From Microbulbifer variabilis (GTDB lineage: Bacteria > Pseudomonadota > Gammaproteobacteria > Pseudomonadales > Cellvibrionaceae): a DNA stretch of 64,000 nt. Both the position numbers and the translations under genes were made by a program. Positions 46,628 through 57,341 of this stretch are shown here, piece after piece; within the stretch, counting starts at the first letter, position 1, and the number at the start of each line of letters is the position of its first letter. The DNA lies in contig NZ_JAIVKI010000005.1 of the NCBI RefSeq assembly GCF_020524905.1, positions 124,001 through 188,000 of the forward strand. Reading direction: 5' to 3'. The notes beneath the pieces were generated by a model. It had not been told where the DNA came from. It saw only the letters and a program-made list of their open reading frames with translations, and searched no databases.

Positions 46628-49072
46628 TTAATCCGCCAAGCCGGGACGGAGATTAGGCACAACTTGGGTGGCATCTTCTGCCGATGGTGCGGCTCGGGAC
46701 AAGCGCAATGCATTGATTACCACCACCAGGGAGCTCACAGACATACCGATAGCGGCAGCCCATGGGGGTACTAGGCCACATACTGCCAGAGGCAGTGCGA
46801 TGGCGTTATAGCCCAGAGCCCAGGCCAGGTTTTGACGGACCACCCGACGACACTTGCGCGCCAGGGCGACTGACTGTGCCAATACCCGCAGATCGCCATT
46901 AAGCAGAATCGCGTCGGCGCGTGATTGGGCCAGATCGGCGGCAGACATCATCGCTACCGAGGCGTCCGCACCTGACAGCACCGGTACATCGTTGAGGCCA
47001 TCCCCCACCATCAGGACCTTTTCCCCAGCATCCTGCAGCTGCTTTATATGAGAGAGCTTGTCTTCAGGCGATGCGCCAGCACGGAAACCATCGATTCCCG
47101 CTTCATGGGCCAAGCGTTGCACCTCCCCCGACTCATCTCCACTCAACAATTCAGCCGACAAGCCCATCTGCTCTAACTCACGCACGGCTTGAGCGGCAGA
47201 CACCCGCAATTGATCCCCAAGGACGATCCAGGCGATAGCGCCTTGATCATCGGCGAGCAACAACCACTGCCCCTCCCCTTCGGGAGGGGAGTCGGACTGA
47301 GACACGGCAAAATCCGCCCGCCCCAAACGATAGCGGTTGCCCTCTATCAGCCCCTCCAGGCCACAGCCAGTATGAACTTTGAGTTGGCTCGCGGTCAGGT
47401 TGCCGCGCCAGGCTCGAAATGCTCGCGCTAAGGGGTGATGGGTTTGCGATTCGAGGGCAGCGGCCACATCCTTGACCCGCTGCTCAGCCCAACCATCACG
47501 CAGTAAATCAATACGCAAGATGCGCGGCTCACCGCGCGTTAATGTACCGGTTTTATCAAACACCACGCGGCTGATACTCGGCAAAGTCTCTAAAAGACTG
47601 CCGCCGGCAACCAGAAGTCCCAACTCCTGCAGCCGCAGAGTCGCCGAGGCCAATGCCGCAGGTGTCGCCAAAGACAGGGCACAGGGGCAGGTCACCACCA
47701 ATACCGACAGAGCTACCCAGAAAGCCCGATTCGGGTCCAACTGCCACCAAACAGCGAAAGCCCCCAAGGCCGCAACCAGCACCACCCCGACAAAAATACC
47801 GGCAACCCGATCAGCCAGGGCTACCTGAGCCGGCTTCTCCAACTGGGCGCGCTCCACAAGGCGCTCGATCGCCGATAGCCGTGTGGATTTCCCGGCTGCG
47901 GTGACGCGCACGGTAAGGCTGGAGTCGCCGTTGACACTGCCCGCATACACATGGCTGCCCACGGACTTCTGCTGCAGGGCCGACTCACCGCTGAGCAGCG
48001 ATTCGTCCACACCACTCTCTCCTTCAAGCACCTCGCCATCGGCGGGAATTGTGTCTCCGGGGCGCAGTAAAATCCGGTCGCCTACTGCCAAGGCAGCCAC
48101 GGGAATATGTTCAATTTCAGCGCCGTCATATCGGGCCGCGGTCATCGGCAACAGCTGGGCCAGGCCGCCACTGGCGAGTCCGGCGCGGTGGCGCGCGCGC
48201 ATCTCGACGGTGCGCCCCAGCAGCAAAAAGAAGGTGAACATCGAGATGGATTCAAAATACACCTCGCCGGTACCGAATACGGTGGCATAAAAACTGGCAC
48301 TGTAGGCCAGGCCAATGGCGAGGGAGACCGGCACATCCATGCTCAGATGGCGCGCGCGCAGGCTGCGCAGGGCCGCGCTGAAGAAAGGCCGCGCGGCATA
48401 GAACACTACGGGAGTTGCTACCAACAGGGAGACCCAGCGGAAGTAGCGCTCAAACTCGCCCACATCGCCGCTGCCGGCACCGAAATAGAGGGCGATGGCG
48501 AACATCATCACCTGCATAGTGCCGAGACCGGCAACACCCAGGCGGCGCAGGGCGGCACGATGCTCACTCTGAATCACACGTTCCCGATTGGCAGCAGTGG
48601 CCGGCGCCGGGCGATAGCCAATGCGCTCCAGCGCTTCAAACAGGGCGCTGGGCTGCAACTGTTCGGGGTCGAATACGATTTGTGCACGCTGGGTACTGGC
48701 ATTGACCGAGACTTTCTCGATGCCGGCCAGTTGGCCCAGATGCTTCTCTATCAACCATACACAGGCGGCGCAGGTAATACCGCCAATCAGCAGGGCCGCC
48801 ATCTGGCGCCCCCCCTCCCAGTCGTGCACGAATTGCTGCTGTACCTCGGGGAGGTCGTAGGCGCTCCAGCGATCCTGTGGCTGCTTCTGTTCCGGGCGAT
48901 CACTTTGTTTTTCCCGGTAGCGGTAGAAACCATCCAGTCCACCAGAAACGATCGCGCTCGCCACGGCCTCACAGCCCGGGCAGCACATGCTGCGCGGGGC
49001 ACCTTCAATTACAACCGAGTGGTTACTGCCAGCGGGAACGGGAAGCCCGCAGTGATAACAGGGGGAGGTCAT
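46628..49072 (-). CDS. ccoI: Copper-translocating P1B-type ATPase CcoI/FixI
   Basis: 814-aa P-type ATPase that supplies copper for cbb3 oxidase assembly. An N-terminal cysteine-rich zinc-finger-like part (CYHCGLP, CCPGCEAV) precedes a heavy-metal domain with GGITCAACVWLIE. Further on are the TGES-type actuator loop (LSGES), the CPC metal site in TCPCALSLATP, the phosphorylation site DKTGTLTRGEP and the hinge GDGLNDVPVLSG. Eight membrane segments fit the P1B plan. It overlaps fixH by 4 nt (ATGA). Confidence 0.94.
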   Translation of the reverse strand: MTSPCYHCGLPVPAGSNHSVVIEGAPRSMCCPGCEAVASAIVSGGLDGFYRYREKQSDRPEQKQPQDRWSAYDLPEVQQQFVHDWEGGRQMAALLIGGITCAACVWLIEKHLGQLAGIEKVSVNASTQRAQIVFDPEQLQPSALFEALERIGYRPAPATAANRERVIQSEHRAALRRLGVAGLGTMQVMMFAIALYFGAGSGDVGEFERYFRWVSLLVATPVVFYAARPFFSAALRSLRARHLSMDVPVSLAIGLAYSASFYATVFGTGEVYFESISMFTFFLLLGRTVEMRARHRAGLASGGLAQLLPMTAARYDGAEIEHIPVAALAVGDRILLRPGDTIPADGEVLEGESGVDESLLSGESALQQKSVGSHVYAGSVNGDSSLTVRVTAAGKSTRLSAIERLVERAQLEKPAQVALADRVAGIFVGVVLVAALGAFAVWWQLDPNRAFWVALSVLVVTCPCALSLATPAALASATLRLQELGLLVAGGSLLETLPSISRVVFDKTGTLTRGEPRILRIDLLRDGWAEQRVKDVAAALESQTHHPLARAFRAWRGNLTASQLKVHTGCGLEGLIEGNRYRLGRADFAVSQSDSPPEGEGQWLLLADDQGAIAWIVLGDQLRVSAAQAVRELEQMGLSAELLSGDESGEVQRLAHEAGIDGFRAGASPEDKLSHIKQLQDAGEKVLMVGDGLNDVPVLSGADASVAMMSAADLAQSRADAILLNGDLRVLAQSVALARKCRRVVRQNLAWALGYNAIALPLAVCGLVPPWAAAIGMSVSSLVVVINALRLSRAAPSAEDATQVVPNLRPGLAD

Positions 49073-49593
49073 TGACTACCGGGGTTCATGGGCGCCGCAT
49101 TGCCCAGATCGAAGTTGATCTCGCCTTTTAAGCGCCACTCAGCACTCTGGTGCTCATGCGGGTCCAGTTCTGGCATCAGACGCAGGTACCAACGGCTTTT
49201 TAATGCGCCCTGAACTTCACCGGAATAACGCCCCACTGAGAGTTGTGATAATACGATGTGCTGATCGAGATCCTCTTCCACCGGGTGGCTCAGGGTGAGC
49301 AGCAATTTTTCTGGATAATCAGCATTGCCATTGAGCTCGACAGTAACATTGCCCTCCGCACGCTGGAACTGCACCAGGGCGGCCAGCCCCATGGCTTTGG
49401 CCCGCTGGTCCTGCTCGGCAGAAAAGTGGTACATGCGGCTGTCTTTGTAGTAGGTATCGCTGACTTGATCATCAGCGAAGCGAACGGCAATAGAGACCGT
49501 AATAGAGGAGACTACAATCACCGCAATCAGCGGTGCCAGGACCATCCAGGCCCAGAATTCCCGATACCAGGGTTTCGACGTTGGTTCATTCAT
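49069..49593 (-). CDS. ccoH: FixH/CcoH family protein
   Basis: 174 aa, with one N-terminal membrane helix (AWMVLAPLIAVIVVSSITVSIAV) and a periplasmic domain with the conserved DDQVSDTYYKDSR block just after it. The beta-rich remainder is typical of FixH. It is needed for cbb3 assembly, working with CcoI. Its stop overlaps the ccoI start. The C-terminal part (LRLMPELDPHEH) is variable. Confidence 0.9.
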   Translation of the reverse strand: MNEPTSKPWYREFWAWMVLAPLIAVIVVSSITVSIAVRFADDQVSDTYYKDSRMYHFSAEQDQRAKAMGLAALVQFQRAEGNVTVELNGNADYPEKLLLTLSHPVEEDLDQHIVLSQLSVGRYSGEVQGALKSRWYLRLMPELDPHEHQSAEWRLKGEINFDLGNAAPMNPGSQ

Positions 49594-49676
49594 CGCGTTA
49601 CCAAATTACCGTTTTGTGCAGAAAAGCAGAGCCCGCCAGGGCGGGCCCGTACTTTGCAACGGGAACGGTGTCCCGT
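49594..49676 (-). promoter_or_regulatory. Hairpin-rich spacer between ccoG and ccoH
   Basis: Two short hairpins: GCCCGCC / GGCGGGC at 49631-49646 and ACGGGA / TCCCGT nearby. Neither has a U-tract, so they may tune expression between ccoG and ccoH rather than terminate. Confidence 0.3.
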
Positions 49677-51095
49677 CTACTGCTTAGGACCAATAAATAC
49701 CGTTCGATGCTTAGTGACCAACTCCGGGTCGTCGACAGCCTGCACCACGATTTCGATATCGTGCTTGGTATCCTTCAGCTGAGTCTTGGGCACACTCACC
49801 CGAATCGGCACCGGATAAATTTCACCGGCCTTCAGGTAGATGTTACGCGGCTTGCGCACCGAATAGTCATAATTCGGGTTGCCCTCAATAAGGATCGTAA
49901 ACTCATGGGCCGCCTGATCCATATTGTTGATCTTCACGGTGTATACGTTCTGCACCACCCCGCGGGATACCCGGAACATACGGGCACCACGGTCACGGGT
50001 GATCTCCGCCTCGATAGGGCTGCGAGTTGCCACCTGATGCGAAAACAATCCTACCATGGCTAGCAAAACGACTGCGTAGCCAAACAGGCGCGGTCGCAAA
50101 AAGTTTGTCTTGCCAGTCTGCAGCTCGTCCTCGGAGGTAAAGCGAATCAGACCGCGCTCATACCCCATCTTGTCCATCACGCTGTTGCAGGCATCGACAC
50201 AGAGGCCGCAGTTGATACATTCAAACTGCAGACCATCGCGAATATCGATATCTACCGGGCAGACCTGTACGCACCAGTAGCAGTCGATACAGTCGCCCAT
50301 CCCTTCGGCTTTGTAATCCACATTCTTCTTGCGCGGTCCGCGAGTCTCACCACGTTTGGCATCGTAATAGACTGCGAGGGTGTCCTCGTCATACATCACC
50401 GACTGGAAACGCGCGTAGGGGCACATGTACTTGCACACCTGCTCGCGCAGGAAACCAGCGTTCAAGTAAGTAGCGAAAGTGAAGAAGGCAACCCAAAAAG
50501 CACCCTGTGGATGGGCGTTAAAAGTAGCCAGATCCACCACTAGATCGCGTATACCGTAAAAGTAACCGACAAAGGCCAGGGCCGTGGCCAGCGAGATCAA
50601 CAACCAGATAACATGAGTGCCCCCCTTCCGCAAAATCTTTTCTGCGTTCCAGGGTGCTTTATCCAGCTTCATACGCTTATTGCGGTCGCCCTCACAGACC
50701 CGCTCCGCCCACATAAACATCATGGTCCACACGGTCTGGGGGCAAGTGAAACCACACCAGACCCGTCCCATCCAGGTGGTAACGGCAAACAGGGCGAAGG
50801 CTGCAATGATCAGCAACCAAGCCAGCAGGAAGCCATCCTGTGGGCCAAAGGTTGTCCAAAGAATATGGAATTGGCGGGTGGGAAGATCAAAAAAGACCGA
50901 CTGGCGCCCGTCGATATTGATCCAGGGGATAAAAAAGAAAGCCAGTAACAGCGGCAGGCCTGTGTACTTGCGAATTCGGGTATAAATACCGCGAATATGG
51001 CGAATATAAATCTTGTCGTCCGACTCATAGAGCATGCGGTAGCGAACTTCGCCATTACCTTCCTGCTCTTCGCGGGTGGGAATCAAGTCACTCAC
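49677..51095 (-). CDS. ccoG: Cytochrome oxidase accessory protein CcoG (polyferredoxin)
   Basis: 472-aa membrane iron-sulfur protein from the GTG at 51095, which has GAGG 5 nt upstream; an earlier GTG gives a Cys-rich leader without support. Membrane helices flank RVWCGFTCPQTVWT and the C-x3-C region REQVCKYMCPYARFQ. Two 4Fe-4S motifs follow, CIDCYWCVQVCPVD and CINCGLCVDACNSVM. The C-terminal Ig-like domain is periplasmic. CcoG acts as a cupric reductase in oxidase assembly in studied bacteria. It starts the assembly gene set and is separated from ccoP by a terminator. Confidence 0.93.
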   Translation of the reverse strand: MSDLIPTREEQEGNGEVRYRMLYESDDKIYIRHIRGIYTRIRKYTGLPLLLAFFFIPWINIDGRQSVFFDLPTRQFHILWTTFGPQDGFLLAWLLIIAAFALFAVTTWMGRVWCGFTCPQTVWTMMFMWAERVCEGDRNKRMKLDKAPWNAEKILRKGGTHVIWLLISLATALAFVGYFYGIRDLVVDLATFNAHPQGAFWVAFFTFATYLNAGFLREQVCKYMCPYARFQSVMYDEDTLAVYYDAKRGETRGPRKKNVDYKAEGMGDCIDCYWCVQVCPVDIDIRDGLQFECINCGLCVDACNSVMDKMGYERGLIRFTSEDELQTGKTNFLRPRLFGYAVVLLAMVGLFSHQVATRSPIEAEITRDRGARMFRVSRGVVQNVYTVKINNMDQAAHEFTILIEGNPNYDYSVRKPRNIYLKAGEIYPVPIRVSVPKTQLKDTKHDIEIVVQAVDDPELVTKHRTVFIGPKQ

Positions 51096-51201
51096 AAAAA
51101 CCTCACTCTCACACGGGCAAAAACTGCACGCGGGCACAGGTAGCCACTTATGTTGAGGCTTTTATCTCCGTCCCTGCAGCACCCGGAGCTCCTTGTATAA
51201 A

Positions 51202-51233
51202 AATAAGGCCCGACTAATTAGGCGGGCCTTATT
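51202..51233. terminator. Terminator between ccoP and ccoG
   Basis: Perfect 11-bp arms AATAAGGCCCG / CGGGCCTTATT around a 10-nt loop, directly after the ccoP stop. It separates structural and assembly operons. Confidence 0.7.
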
Positions 51234-51236
51234 CGA

Positions 51237-52145
51237 TTACTGCTGTTCTTCGTCCTGTTTGGACAAGCTGTAGACATAGGCCGCCACCAGGCGGATCTTG
51301 TCTTCACGCAGTTTCTCCTTCTGCGCTGGCATCTTATTCGAGCGCCCACCGCGAATGGTGTGCTGAATCTGCTCGCGGTTGCTGCCGTAGAGCCACAAGT
51401 CATCGGTCAGGTTAGGTGCGCCGATGGCCTGGTTGCCCTTGGCATCCAATCCATGACAGGCCATACATACGGTGTTGAACACCTTCTGGCCCTCGGCGGC
51501 CATCGCCTTGTCGTGCTCCAGGCCATTGAGGGAGAGCACAAACTCGGCGGCATTGCGCACACCCTCTTCACCGATAACCGGCCCCTGCGGAGGCATCATG
51601 CCCTGACGACCATTATTAATAGTCTCCAGAATTTTCTCCGGGGTGCCGCCGTAAAGCCAGGCGTTATCTGTCAGGTTGGGGAAGCCGAAGTTACCGCCGG
51701 CATCCGCACCGTGACACACAGCGCAGTTGTTGGCGAAGATCCGCCCGCCCATTTTCAGTGCTTCTGGGCTCTGGGCAATTTCCTCAATGGGCATATCGAG
51801 GTATTTGCCAAAGTGCTCATCGAACTTCTCTTGGGCTTTTGCTTGGGAAGCTTCCAGTGCACCGACAGATGACCAGCCCCCCAGACCCTTGAAGTTACCC
51901 AAACCTGGATAGATCACCAGGTACGCCGCTGAAAACACCAGTGTGGCGATAAACAGCATGAACCACCACTTGGGCAGAGGGTTGTCGTACTCCTCGATGC
52001 CGTCGTATACGTGGCCGGTTGTTTTATTTTCCGGTTCAGCCTGGTCGTCCACTGCCACTTTTCGGTTGGCGAACAGCACCCAGGTAATCAACGCCAGATT
52101 GGCGAGGGTGAGCACAATAACCCACAAACTCCAGAATGTACTCAT
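51237..52145 (-). CDS. ccoP: cbb3-type cytochrome c oxidase subunit III (diheme CcoP)
   Basis: 302-aa membrane-anchored cytochrome c. N-terminal helix LWVIVLTLANLALITWVLFA, then a second helix (about 60-80) typical of the gammaproteobacterial form. Two haem sites CAVCH and CMACH lie in the periplasmic half. The GIEEYDNPLPKWW motif is the CcoP signature. It conveys electrons from cytochrome c to the catalytic subunit. Its ATG overlaps the ccoQ stop. Confidence 0.95.
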   Translation of the reverse strand: MSTFWSLWVIVLTLANLALITWVLFANRKVAVDDQAEPENKTTGHVYDGIEEYDNPLPKWWFMLFIATLVFSAAYLVIYPGLGNFKGLGGWSSVGALEASQAKAQEKFDEHFGKYLDMPIEEIAQSPEALKMGGRIFANNCAVCHGADAGGNFGFPNLTDNAWLYGGTPEKILETINNGRQGMMPPQGPVIGEEGVRNAAEFVLSLNGLEHDKAMAAEGQKVFNTVCMACHGLDAKGNQAIGAPNLTDDLWLYGSNREQIQHTIRGGRSNKMPAQKEKLREDKIRLVAAYVYSLSKQDEEQQ

Positions 52146-52378
52146 TACTTGTCCTGCCCCTGTTTTCGTTCAGTCCCGGGCTTTTGCCCGGATTTGGATT
52201 CATCCTTCTGAGCGGCTGACGCGTCCTTGTCGGCTTGTTGCTCATCATCGGCAAATGGCAAATTGGCATCCTCTTCGAAGCGCTTCTTGCGCTTCGGAGA
52301 GAAGGCCCACCAGCAGATAGCCAGGAAGGCCAGTGATCCGATAACCAGTCCGATTTCCCGTAAAGTTTCGATAGTCAC
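52145..52378 (-). CDS. ccoQ: cbb3-type oxidase small subunit CcoQ/FixQ
   Basis: 77 aa with one membrane helix (IGLVIGSLAFLAICWWAFSP) followed by KRKKRFEEDANLPFADD, the signature of CcoQ. The remaining Gln/Lys/Asp-rich tail is longer than in many homologues (about 60 aa). It stabilises the oxidase complex. Overlaps ccoP by 1 nt. Confidence 0.92.
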   Translation of the reverse strand: MTIETLREIGLVIGSLAFLAICWWAFSPKRKKRFEEDANLPFADDEQQADKDASAAQKDESKSGQKPGTERKQGQDK

Positions 52379-52396
52379 GAGTTTCCTTCCTCGCTA

Positions 52397-53014
52397 TTAG
52401 CGTTTTTGGGTGACCAGAGTACCCAGCTGTTGCAAGTAAGCGACCAGAGCATCAATTTCCTTCACCTTGCCGCCGGCGAAAGGTTTGGCCGCATTGGCGA
52501 TATCATCATCGGTGTAGGGGACACCCACCAGGCGCAGGGCTTCCATTTTGCGTGCGGTGTAGTTACCGGTAACCACGTTGTCGAACAACCAGGGGTAGGC
52601 CGGCATGATGGATTCAGGCACGACGCTGCGCGGGTTGTACAGGTGGGCACGCTGCCACTCATTGGAGTAGCGGCCACCCACGCGGGCTAGGTCGGGACCA
52701 GTACGCTTGGAGCCCCACAGGAAGGGGTGCTCGTACACGGATTCCTGAGCCATGGAGTAGTGACCGTAACGCTCCACCTCAGCGCGCAGCGGACGCACCA
52801 TCTGCGTGTGGCAAACGTGGCAGCCTTCGCGAATATAGATATCGCGGCCTTCCAGCTGCAGTGCGGTCAGTGGCTTCTGGCCCGGCAGCGGGGTGTAGTT
52901 AGCCTTGGTAAAGAACTGCGGAACAATCTCCACCAGAGCACCAAAGCTGATGGCGATAATGGTGAAAAAGATCATCCAGCCGATGTTTTTTTCTACGATG
53001 TCATGATTCTTCAC
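52397..53014 (-). CDS. ccoO: cbb3-type cytochrome c oxidase subunit II (monoheme CcoO)
   Basis: 205-aa membrane-anchored monohaem cytochrome c. An N-terminal helix [19 protein letters not shown] precedes the haem site [15 protein letters not shown]. The blocks [19 protein letters not shown] and [18 protein letters not shown] are highly conserved. Operon position 2 in ccoNOQP, 11 bp after ccoN. Confidence 0.97.
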   Translation of the reverse strand: MKNHDIVEKNIGWMIFFTIIAISFGALVEIVPQFFTKANYTPLPGQKPLTALQLEGRDIYIREGCHVCHTQMVRPLRAEVERYGHYSMAQESVYEHPFLWGSKRTGPDLARVGGRYSNEWQRAHLYNPRSVVPESIMPAYPWLFDNVVTGNYTARKMEALRLVGVPYTDDDIANAAKPFAGGKVKEIDALVAYLQQLGTLVTQKR

Positions 53015-53025
53015 GATCTAAACTC

Positions 53026-54480
53026 CTATGCCGCAGGCACTGCTCGAACGGTGTTATCGGCTTCGGTATCGTTTACTTTTTCGGTAATCGTGCGGTAAAC
53101 GTTGTAAGCCATCAGCAGCATACCTACCAGGAACATGGCACCGCCCAACCAGCGCACCACGTAACCCGGGTGGCTAGCCACAACACTCTCAACGAAGCTG
53201 TAAGTCAGGGTGCCGTCGGCGTTGAAGGCGCGCCACATCAGCCCCTGGGTAATACCATTTACCCACATGGCCGCGATGTACAGGACAGTACCCACAGTCG
53301 CCAGCCAGAAGTGCGCGTTGATCAGCTTGGTGCTGTACATTTCGCGACGCTTCCACAGAACCGGAACCAGGTGATACAGAGCGCCGATAGAGATCATCGC
53401 AACCCAGCCCAATGCGCCGGAATGTACGTGGCCAACAGTCCAATCGGTGTTGTGAGACAGCGCGTTCACAGTCTTGATGGACATCATCGGGCCTTCGAAG
53501 GTGGACATGCCGTAGAAGGACAGGGATACCACCAGGAAGCGCAATGTCGGATCGGTGCGCAGCTTATGCCAGGCGCCAGACAGAGTCATGATGCCGTTGA
53601 TCATACCGCCCCAGGAAGGCGCTAGCAGGATCAAGGACATTACCATCGCCAGGCTCTGCGCCCAGTCGGGCAGCGCTGAGTAGTGCAGGTGGTGACCACC
53701 GGCCCATACGTACAGAGAGATCAAAGCCCAGAAGTGAACGATAGAAAGCTGGTAGGAGTAAACAGGACGACCTGCCTGCTTGGGTACGAAGTAGTACATG
53801 ATGCCGAGGAAGGCCGCAGTCAGGAAGAAGCCTACCGCGTTGTGGCCGTACCACCACTGGATCATCGCATCCTTGGTACCGGAGTAGATGGAGTAAGACT
53901 TGAACGGAGCAACCGGAATTTCCAAATTATTAATAATATGGAGTACGGCGATGGTGATGATGTAAGCACCGAAGAACCAGTTCGCAACGTAAATATGGGA
54001 GGTCTTGCGCTTCATGATGGTGCCGAAAAACACCAGCGCATAAGCGACCCAAACTACGGCGATCAGGATATCGATCGGCCACTCCAGTTCAGCGTATTCC
54101 TTGGTGGAGGTGAAGCCCATCGGCAGGGTAATTGCCGCTGCGATGATAACGATCTGCCATCCCCAGAAGGTGAAAGGAATCAGCCAGCCACCCCAGAGGC
54201 GTACCTGACAGGTGCGCTGCACCACATAATAGGAGGTGGCAAACAGAACACTACCACCGAATGCGAAGATAACCGCATTGGTGTGCAGTGGCCGCAATCG
54301 CCCGAAATGGGAGAAGGGCTGCCAGAAATTATTGAGCTCTGGCCAGGCCAGCTGAGCTGCAATCAATACGCCCATGCCCATGCCAAAGATGCCCCAGACC
54401 ACGGACATGATGGTGAACTGGCGCACGATTTTGTAGTCATAGTCCGGCACATGGCCGGTCTTTGCCACCGTTGTCGTCAT
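53026..54480 (-). CDS. ccoN: cbb3-type cytochrome c oxidase catalytic subunit I (CcoN)
   Basis: 484-aa haem-copper oxidase subunit with about 12 helices. The start at 54480 has GGAAGT 9 nt upstream; a longer frame is unsupported. Histidine-bearing blocks [28 protein letters not shown] and [15 protein letters not shown] bind haem b, haem b3 and CuB. High-affinity terminal oxidase for microaerobic respiration. It heads the ccoNOQP operon, and an FNR-type box lies 177 bp upstream. Confidence 0.97.
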   Translation of the reverse strand: MTTTVAKTGHVPDYDYKIVRQFTIMSVVWGIFGMGMGVLIAAQLAWPELNNFWQPFSHFGRLRPLHTNAVIFAFGGSVLFATSYYVVQRTCQVRLWGGWLIPFTFWGWQIVIIAAAITLPMGFTSTKEYAELEWPIDILIAVVWVAYALVFFGTIMKRKTSHIYVANWFFGAYIITIAVLHIINNLEIPVAPFKSYSIYSGTKDAMIQWWYGHNAVGFFLTAAFLGIMYYFVPKQAGRPVYSYQLSIVHFWALISLYVWAGGHHLHYSALPDWAQSLAMVMSLILLAPSWGGMINGIMTLSGAWHKLRTDPTLRFLVVSLSFYGMSTFEGPMMSIKTVNALSHNTDWTVGHVHSGALGWVAMISIGALYHLVPVLWKRREMYSTKLINAHFWLATVGTVLYIAAMWVNGITQGLMWRAFNADGTLTYSFVESVVASHPGYVVRWLGGAMFLVGMLLMAYNVYRTITEKVNDTEADNTVRAVPAA

Positions 54481-54656
54481 GTTTTTACTTCCGTTGCTTT
54501 TAAAATTCGGATCCACTGAGCGGGCCTGGCCCACCACTGGGTCTGCGGCAGTTATGTATGAAGCTACTTGTGAACCTATCTACGAAGCCACGGGCATACA
54601 CACAACTGTCACTGTTGGCCGGATAAGGATTTAAACGCATCCCTCACCGGCCTTGG

Positions 54657-54670
54657 CTGATCTAAATCAA
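54657..54670 (-). promoter_or_regulatory. FNR/Anr-type box upstream of ccoN
   Basis: Minus strand TTGATTTAGATCAG matches the FNR consensus TTGATNNNNATCAA except for the last base. It is between the argG stop and the ccoN start, the position expected for oxygen control of cbb3 oxidase. Confidence 0.7.
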
Positions 54671-54679
54671 CTAAGTCGA

Positions 54680-55900
54680 CTAAATCAACTTTCTTCCTTT
54701 ACCGGCGGCAATACGCAGGCGCAGGGCGTTGAGCTTGATAAAGCCCTCCGCATCTTTCTGGTTGTAGGCCCCGGCATCGTCCTCGAAGGTAGCGATGCGC
54801 TCATCAAAAAGGCTATCAGCAGAGCGGCGCCCAACAGCGCTCACACTACCCTTGTAGAGCTTCAGGCGTACTTCACCATTTACCACTGCTTGAGATTCAT
54901 CAATTGCGGCCTGCAACATGCGGCGCTCTGGAGACCACCAGTAGCCGTTGTAAATCAAGTCGGCATAACGCGGCATCAGGGAATCTTTCATATGTGCCAC
55001 TTCGCGGTCCAAGGTGATGGACTCAATAGCGCGGTGTGCCTTCATCAAAATCGTGCCGCCAGGGGTTTCGTAACAACCGCGGGACTTCATACCCACATAG
55101 CGGTTCTCCACGATATCCAGACGGCCAATGCCGTTGGCCCCGCCCAGCTTGTTCAGTTTTTCCAACAGGGTGGCCGGGCTCAGGCGCTCGCCGTCGATAG
55201 AGACCGGATCACCTTTCTCAAATCCGATAGTGATATAAGTCGGCTCATCCGGCGCGGCTTCAGGGCTCACACTCCAGCGCCACATATCTTCCTCGGCCTC
55301 AGCCCAGGGGTCCTCGAGAATGCCGCCCTCATAAGAGATATGCAGCAGGTTGGCATCCATCGAGTAGGGGGACTTTTTCTTCTTGGAAGAGAAGTCCACG
55401 GGAATTTTGTGCTGCTCGCAGTACTGCATCAGCTTTTCGCGGGAATTTAGATCCCATTCGCGCCAGGGCGCAATAACCTGAATCCCTGGCTTCAGCGCAT
55501 AGGCACCCAACTCAAAGCGCACCTGGTCGTTACCTTTGCCGGTGGCGCCATGAGAAATGGCATCGGCGCCGGTTTCGTTGGCAATCTCAATCAAACGCTT
55601 GGCGATCAACGGGCGTGCAATAGAAGTGCCCAGCAGGTACTCGCCCTCGTAGATGGCATTGGCGCGGAACATTGGGAAAACGAAGTCCCGCACATATTCC
55701 TCGCGCAGGTCATCGATATAAATCTCTTTAACCCCGAGGGCTTCAGCCTTGGCTCGCGCCGGCTCAACCTCTTCACCCTGGCCAATATCCGCGGTGAAGG
55801 TCACCACTTCACAGTCATAGGTATCCTGCAACCAGCGCACGATTACTGAAGTATCCAGTCCGCCGGAATATGCCAGTACCACCTTCTCGATTTTGCTCAT
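54680..55900 (-). CDS. argG: Argininosuccinate synthase
   Basis: Joins citrulline and aspartate with ATP in arginine synthesis, 406 aa, normal type-1 length. [12 protein letters not shown] is the ATP PP-loop; [14 protein letters not shown] and [15 protein letters not shown] carry substrate-contact residues. The gene is on the same strand as ccoN but separately controlled, with a divergent pyrC. argH is not adjacent. Confidence 0.97.
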   Translation of the reverse strand: MSKIEKVVLAYSGGLDTSVIVRWLQDTYDCEVVTFTADIGQGEEVEPARAKAEALGVKEIYIDDLREEYVRDFVFPMFRANAIYEGEYLLGTSIARPLIAKRLIEIANETGADAISHGATGKGNDQVRFELGAYALKPGIQVIAPWREWDLNSREKLMQYCEQHKIPVDFSSKKKKSPYSMDANLLHISYEGGILEDPWAEAEEDMWRWSVSPEAAPDEPTYITIGFEKGDPVSIDGERLSPATLLEKLNKLGGANGIGRLDIVENRYVGMKSRGCYETPGGTILMKAHRAIESITLDREVAHMKDSLMPRYADLIYNGYWWSPERRMLQAAIDESQAVVNGEVRLKLYKGSVSAVGRRSADSLFDERIATFEDDAGAYNQKDAEGFIKLNALRLRIAAGKGRKLI

Positions 55901-56220
55901 TGCTGTCCTCTGCTGCCGGATTTCGTCACCACGACCAAAGTGCGGCGACCTGGATCACCTTTCTGTGAAGCTCGTATTGTTCTGGGGGAGGTTATTTTTG
56001 GAGGTATGCCCAGCATCGGTATTTATGGGCACAATAAATACCCACATACTTTATCGGGGCGCGATTGTAGCGCCTCTGTTCGCAATCGACTAGCGCCAAG
56101 GTGTGAGTCTACACAATTGATTAACTTTCAACCGGCCCGCAGATCGCATTTTCACCCCGCATCGGGTAGCATGCGCGCCGCACAGAGACTCTTCTACAGC
56201 AATTGATATCCTGGAGTACC
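55901..56220. promoter_or_regulatory. Divergent argG/pyrC control region with perfect inverted repeat
   Basis: A 9-bp inverted repeat GGTATTTAT (56018-56026) / ATAAATACC (56034-56042) with a 7-nt spacer lies about 120 bp upstream of argG. A minus-strand TACAAT at about 56066-56061 could be the argG -10. The palindrome does not fit the ArgR consensus closely. The remaining sequence has no gene. Confidence 0.4.
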
Positions 56221-57252
56221 ATGACGGAGCAAATCACTCTTCGCGCCCCTGACGACTGGCATATTCACCTGCGTGACGGCGCCGCTCTGGAGCGCACCGT
56301 TGGCGATGCCGCCCGACAATTCCACCGCGCAATTGTGATGCCAAACCTGGTTCCGCCTGTCACCAACGCCGAGGGCGCAACCGCGTACCGGGAGCGTATT
56401 CTCCAGCATGTCCCAACCGGCCGTTCATTTGAACCGCTGATGGTGATTTACCTCACCGACATGACCGATGCCGAAGTCATTCGCCAGGCTCACGCAGCCG
56501 GTGTGATCGCAGCGAAGCTCTACCCCGCCGGCGCCACCACCAACTCCGACTCCGGAGTAACAGATATCGCCAATATTTACCCGGCTTTGGAAGAAATGCA
56601 GTCCTACGGCATGAAGCTGCTCGTGCACGGGGAAGTAACCACCAGTGATATCGATATCTTCGATCGCGAACACGTTTTTATCGAGAAGACTCTGTCCCGC
56701 CTGGTAGATGATTTCCCGACTTTGAAAGTGGTGTTTGAACATATCACCACCGCCCAAGCGGTCGAGTTCGTGCAGAGTGCCCGCGAAGGGGTTGCCGCAA
56801 CCATTACCGCACATCACCTGCTGTACAACCGCAACCATATGCTGGTAGGCGGCATTCGTCCGCACTTCTACTGCCTGCCGATCCTGAAACGCGGCGATCA
56901 CCAGTCCGCACTGATTGAAGCAGCCACCAGTGGCAGCCCGAAATTTTTCCTCGGCACCGACTCGGCTCCCCACGCGCATCACAAGAAAGAGCACGAGTGC
57001 GGCTGCGCCGGTTGCTATACCGCCTACTCTGCCATCGAGCTTTACGCCGAAGCCTTTGAACGCGCCGGAAAGCTGGATAAGCTCGAGGGCTTCGCCAGCA
57101 ATTTCGGTCCCGATTTTTACGACCTGCCGCGCAACCAGGGCACCATTACCCTGGTTAAGCAGCCCTGGGCACTACCGGAAGCCCTGGAGATGGGCGGCGA
57201 AAAGCTGATCCCCCTGGCCGCCGGTGAAACCCTGAACTGGAAGCTCGTATAA
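56221..57252 (+). CDS. pyrC: Dihydroorotase PyrC
   Basis: Class II dihydroorotase of pyrimidine synthesis, 343 aa from the ATG at 56221 (CTGGAG 5 nt upstream). Zinc ligands HIHLRD at the start, the carboxylated lysine in [21 protein letters not shown] and EHITT, and GTDSAPH with the catalytic Asp are all present. It is followed by rnt 90 bp downstream, an order also seen in pseudomonads. Confidence 0.97.
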   Translation: MTEQITLRAPDDWHIHLRDGAALERTVGDAARQFHRAIVMPNLVPPVTNAEGATAYRERILQHVPTGRSFEPLMVIYLTDMTDAEVIRQAHAAGVIAAKLYPAGATTNSDSGVTDIANIYPALEEMQSYGMKLLVHGEVTTSDIDIFDREHVFIEKTLSRLVDDFPTLKVVFEHITTAQAVEFVQSAREGVAATITAHHLLYNRNHMLVGGIRPHFYCLPILKRGDHQSALIEAATSGSPKFFLGTDSAPHAHHKKEHECGCAGCYTAYSAIELYAEAFERAGKLDKLEGFASNFGPDFYDLPRNQGTITLVKQPWALPEALEMGGEKLIPLAAGETLNWKLV

Positions 57253-57341
57253 TTCCAGCTCGAACCTTCGCGGGTCACAAGCCCGCGAATCCCTGCTCGC
57301 CGGATTTGTATCGACACAACTGAGATTTACAAGGACCCAAA

